Source: Candidatus Schekmanbacteria bacterium (GTDB lineage Bacteria > CSSED10-310 > JACPHN01). From it: a DNA stretch of 8,777 bases. Under the pieces are notes generated by a model, which searched no databases, had not been told where the DNA came from, and worked only from the letters and a program-made list of their open reading frames with translations. Within the stretch, counting starts at the first letter, position 1, and each line of letters opens with the position of its first letter. A program made the position numbers and the translations under genes. Shown here one piece after another: positions 7,101 through 8,777 of the stretch. Where the stretch lies: positions 1 through 8,777 of the forward strand of contig JACPHN010000095.1 of NCBI GenBank assembly GCA_016188575.1, in the 5' to 3' direction.

Positions 7101-8777
7101 GATTCTCTCGCCGTGCAGCGCGGCCAAGGCAACGCGCCGTTCCACGCCTCCTCCTGCCGGCGAGGGCGAACCAGGTTGGGGGGCCTCGTCGCGCACCTCT
7201 ACCAGGATGTTCTCCGGTTTCAGGTCGAGATGCAGGACGCCCGCGCTTTCGAGGTAGCCGAGGCCGCGCAGCAGGCGATGCAGAAACGCGAGCGCGGCGC
7301 GACCGGCCGGCACCGGCATGGGTGCGCCCGACCGCAGCAGATCCGCCAGGCTGGTGGGCAGATACTCCATGACGATACCGACGAGGTCGAGCTCCGGGTC
7401 GTGCACAACGTCGCGCATCGTCACAATGTTCGGATGCGCGAGCGCGGCGAGCGTGCGCATCTCGTCGCGAAAGCGCAGCGCCGCGGCCGGGTTCGCCAGC
7501 CGCGCTACCTTGACCGCCACGGTTTCGCCGCCCTGCTCCCCGCGGAACACCATGCCCATGCCGCCCTGGCCAATGAAGGACAACAGGCGACAGGAACCGA
7601 TGTGGCCGCGGGTGAGAAGCTCGTCGGGGGAGAGGGAGCTTCGAGTCTCGAGTTGCGGGTTTGGGGTTTTGGGTTGCGTGTTCTGCTCGGGGTCTCCCTG
7701 CGCTCGCGGGGGGAGGTGAAAAGGGGGGCCACCAGGCGGTGGGTTCAGGGTCTCCTGGGTCACCTCGGATCCAGAAGCCGCGCGATCGGCGCACGGAGCC
7801 GACGGTCGGCCGCCCGAGTCTTCGAGCGCGAAACTCGAAACCTCAAACTCGGAACCGACCTCCCACGTCCCGTCGTAGCCCCGGCGCAGCCGGCCCGCCG
7901 CTACCTCTTCCCCGAGCCAGTCGATCAGCGTCCCCGGCAGGCGCGGTGCCGCCGACATGAGCTCCGCTGCGCCCGCCGCGAGCGGCCCGCCGAGCACGGC
8001 GCGGCTCAGTGCCGCCGCCGGCGCCGCGGCCAGCGCTTCGAGCCGTCGCACCCGCGCGCCCAGGCCCAGCAGTGCGTCTGCCGTCTCCGCGGTCACCAGG
8101 GCCACTCCCGCAAAACGCGCCAACAGCGCCGCGACGAATGCGCGGGTGACGTCCGACGCCGCGTCGAGCCGCTCCAGGATCAGTGCCGACGCGCTCTCCC
8201 ACGTCGGCGCCAACGCCCGCGCCACCGCCTCGGCCGCCCCGGCGTCGAGCGCCGCGATCGCTTCGGTCGCGAGCTCCGCGCCCGGACGCACCCGCCGCAC
8301 CCGCGCTGCCAGCTCCTGGACAACCGCGCCAGCCGCGATCTGGTCGAATCGCAGCCGCACCACCAGGAGCGACGCGCGCTCCCAGGCCACGCGCGCTTCC
8401 GTCGCCAGGCGGTGCTTGCCGCTGCCTGCCGGGCCGACCAGGCCCAGGCGCGGCCCCGCGTTCCCCGACCGGCAAACAGCCCAGGCGGCCTTCGTGATCT
8501 CGGCCAGCTCATCCTCCCGCCCGACAAGCCGCGTCGCGGGCAAGTCCAGGTAGCTGATCGCCGCCGGCGGGAGCAAGCGATCCCGCTCCGCGTCCAGCTC
8601 CGCCCACGCCGCGAGCCGCGCACCCAACACCCCCGGAAACGGCCGCGCCTCCGGCGCCAGCGCGAAGCACTCGCGCAGCACCGCTTCGAGCTCCGCGGGA
8701 AACGGCGCCACGATCTCGGTCGGCCAGCGCGCCGGCTGAGCCTGCTCGGCGCGTCCGGAAGCGTCGAACGTGCGCAC
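4101..8777 (-). CDS. Tandem Ser/Thr kinase-ATPase protein with helical-repeat tail (5' partial)
   Basis: 1558 residues are visible; residue 1 is a GTG (Val) codon at the window edge, so the gene continues upstream. Residues about 20-65 are the end of a first kinase C-lobe (LRECFALAPEARPF). Residues 84-310 form a first P-loop ATPase with LVGRE, an altered Walker A GPAGSGKH (115-122) and a winged-helix-like end. Residues about 312-388 are a repeat-derived linker. Residues 397-690 are a full kinase: GQGGMG loop, Lys423, Glu439, HLDLKPEN (Asp518, Asn523), DFG 568-570, APE 591-593. Residues about 740-870 are a second ATPase with altered Walker A GPRQSGRS (746-753) and LLLLDD (806-811). Residues about 935-1003 look like a winged helix, and about 1040-1550 are TPR-like helices. 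There is no transmembrane helix, so it is cytoplasmic. Kinase 2 should phosphorylate Ser/Thr. By analogy with STAND proteins the helical tail may sense a ligand (inference). It is operonic with the subtilase-like gene. Confidence 0.9.
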   Translation of the reverse strand: MRTFDASGRAEQAQPARWPTEIVAPFPAELEAVLRECFALAPEARPFPGVLGARLAAWAELDAERDRLLPPAAISYLDLPATRLVGREDELAEITKAAWAVCRSGNAGPRLGLVGPAGSGKHRLATEARVAWERASLLVVRLRFDQIAAGAVVQELAARVRRVRPGAELATEAIAALDAGAAEAVARALAPTWESASALILERLDAASDVTRAFVAALLARFAGVALVTAETADALLGLGARVRRLEALAAAPAAALSRAVLGGPLAAGAAELMSAAPRLPGTLIDWLGEEVAAGRLRRGYDGTWEVGSEFEVSSFALEDSGGRPSAPCADRAASGSEVTQETLNPPPGGPPFHLPPRAQGDPEQNTQPKTPNPQLETRSSLSPDELLTRGHIGSCRLLSFIGQGGMGMVFRGEQGGETVAVKVARLANPAAALRFRDEMRTLAALAHPNIVTMRDVVHDPELDLVGIVMEYLPTSLADLLRSGAPMPVPAGRAALAFLHRLLRGLGYLESAGVLHLDLKPENILVEVRDEAPQPGSPSPAGGGVERRVALAALHGERIKVLIPKIADFGLARRRQQGDAHALGGTRLWAAPELLARLVPQLGARYPELAAALPSPQTDLYAFALVAFRMLAGRLPFAPADLGARFHWVPDLEVAIGVPRELQPALFRCLNREPDERPRSALELLGAWDEALEDAGTDWPALVQTHLVAPALTLAARRCAESVVRWLGKQRAAAWGGEAPRMLVRGPRQSGRSRLLRTIGDLVAIELGVAVVREVPTPPHQAPSPLLPPLAGEGPEWGAEGGRDTLLLLDDVAGEQDPRSRVIESWPGPVVAAADVSTELSGRWRTVRLPPFAEDDARELLLTAFATVVDVEVAAERLAAAAAGRVGRAVRLLRSMVATGVAERTETLAWYLDWERVDEAARGDPEEMAVCATRLSALAPGERLMLASLALAGGPVDERALAAAIGGELGTGADAAVEALVDRSEADGSIALHDAFVGASLRACPPLGVDPLAVAGLVAARDPLSAFRLLADDGADAGRRRAGELGVALLADTWERELAADHTLEVAGRMERQGLWPGAVARFMGHHARAWTYFEGRDLVVPELAESLAILDAESRTAGDATLQARAVLLRTVCLPRSQEVDEIALDAAVAVLVASGSESLRFEAELGRGLAFVGRAATYMAAGRRFLRALETFAVEDLPPRLLAIALGYLWVFTSTQDELALIRPFARRVGVALVGRFPRVRDSLDLIEGEIKAADSNYGDAYHCFTALTERIRRKKATITWNLSRSNARTYAVLMGDLPTARRHATALVRVLAPNHPQASGRLGVLAEIARLEGRYSEALENVRRAEAGAAASNREFFSVVEQAVLCDIGRFDVEALEGCAHTTRQPETRCLAWFTTARCLLRLGRHEDARRAAAAALAVPLCTTSDLRYNALTVAARIALTASAQDSEVAERTVAQAWLDELPGAVGRWFSVRRVLLARLQADPHRAETLLQEGLSFALEHGMLPFALEAAGGLAELTGLREHVQRCHRLAEAIATDLSTADRQTFLESWRTICP
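4116..4120 (-). promoter_or_regulatory. Ribosome-binding site of the subtilase-like gene, inside the kinase gene
   Basis: TCTCC on the plus strand reads GGAGA on the minus strand, five bases before the ATG at 4110. It lies within the last codons of the kinase gene, whose TGA is at 4103-4101. This selects ATG 4110 over the in-frame TTG at 4122 and implies translational coupling. Confidence 0.75.
6371..6440. repeat. REP-like palindrome inserted in frame in the second ATPase domain
   Basis: CCCCCGC (6401-6407) and GCGGGGG (6410-6416) form a 7-bp stem with a two-base loop. It is flanked by C-rich and G-rich tracts (CCCCCCACTCTGGCCC to the left). It is translated in frame as a Pro/Gly-rich loop (about residues 776-803, including PSPLLPPLAGEGPEWG) between Walker A and Walker B of the second ATPase. 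It shares GCGGGGGGAG (6410-6419) with the linker element at 7706-7715. The pattern resembles widespread REP-type intergenic repeats. Confidence 0.6.
7143..7187. repeat. REP-like palindrome inserted in frame in the second kinase domain
   Basis: The plus strand reads CGCCTC...GAGGGCG around a CTGCCGGC core, followed by AACCAGGTTGGGGGG. The tail matches, with small gaps, the minus-strand tail of the 6371-6440 element (AGGGCCAGAGTGGGGGG). The two look like copies of one repeat in opposite orientation. In the protein it encodes about residues 531-546 (PQPGSPSPAGGG), a Pro/Gly-rich insert between the catalytic loop HLDLKPEN and the DFG motif. The insert keeps the frame. Confidence 0.55.
7608..7857. 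repeat. Repeat-rich, intergenic-like linker between the two kinase-ATPase modules
   Basis: This in-frame segment encodes a low-complexity Pro/Gln/Asn/Thr-rich linker (about residues 307-390). It contains a G/T-rich tract GTCTCGAGTTGCGGGTTTGG at about 7644, a REP-like core with GCGGGGGGAG at 7706-7715, and a similar tract on the other strand at 7815-7857 (GAAACTCGAAACCTCAAACT). The two tracts are in opposite orientation around the core. Such CGAGTTT/CGGGTTT repeats normally lie between genes. Their presence inside the frame suggests fusion of two genes through an intergenic spacer. Confidence 0.5.

Noticed and set aside
6754-7794. 346-residue minus-strand frame overlapping the second kinase
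   Set aside because: It is the same strand in another frame. The kinase motifs are all in the long frame, and this one is Arg/Pro-rich with no motif.
1-8777. CRISPR array, tRNA or rRNA genes
   Set aside because: No regularly spaced direct repeats and no tRNA- or rRNA-like segments were recognised on either strand.

Overview
This is a GC-rich bacterial window. It combines a very large serine/threonine-kinase/ATPase/helical-repeat protein, secreted proteins, a group II intron end and many small palindromic repeats. That mix fits a large-genome environmental lineage such as Myxococcota, Acidobacteriota or Planctomycetota. The sequence alone does not decide which.

Layout. Positions 1-222 are the 3' end of a group II intron: the last 42 codons of its reverse transcriptase/maturase, then RNA domains V and VI up to the predicted 3' splice site. 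Positions 223-378 read as a short coding tail with GC-rich third positions and may be the 3' exon of the interrupted gene. Positions 379-846 hold no convincing gene. They contain a 165-bp element bounded by a perfect 17-bp inverted repeat, with two hairpins inside, and then a few small palindromes.

A plus-strand pair follows. Positions 847-1776 encode a single-pass membrane protein with a periplasmic TPR-like helical domain. Positions 1779-2744 encode a secreted protein with eight cysteines in the mature region. The second gene's ribosome-binding site lies inside the end of the first, so they form an operon. The second half of the secreted-protein gene has clearly different base composition.

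On the minus strand, the rest of the window is a two-gene operon read leftward. The upstream gene (8777 to 4101, 5' end outside the window) encodes a giant protein: the C-lobe of a first kinase domain, a first P-loop ATPase, a repeat-derived linker, a complete second kinase domain, a second ATPase with winged helix, and a long helical-repeat tail. It overlaps by 10 bp the gene for a secreted subtilase-like protein (4110 to 2713), which has a degenerate active site and a C-terminal membrane-anchor/sorting-like tail. The 3' ends of the plus and minus operons overlap convergently by 32 bp.

Inference on function: the minus operon joins a cytoplasmic kinase/STAND-like sensor to an exported, surface-held subtilase-like protein. 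The plus operon makes a membrane TPR protein and a secreted disulfide-rich protein. They may form one envelope-signalling locus, but nothing in the sequence proves this. The most unusual structural points are the tandem kinase-ATPase arrangement and the in-frame palindromic repeats inserted at three places in that protein.
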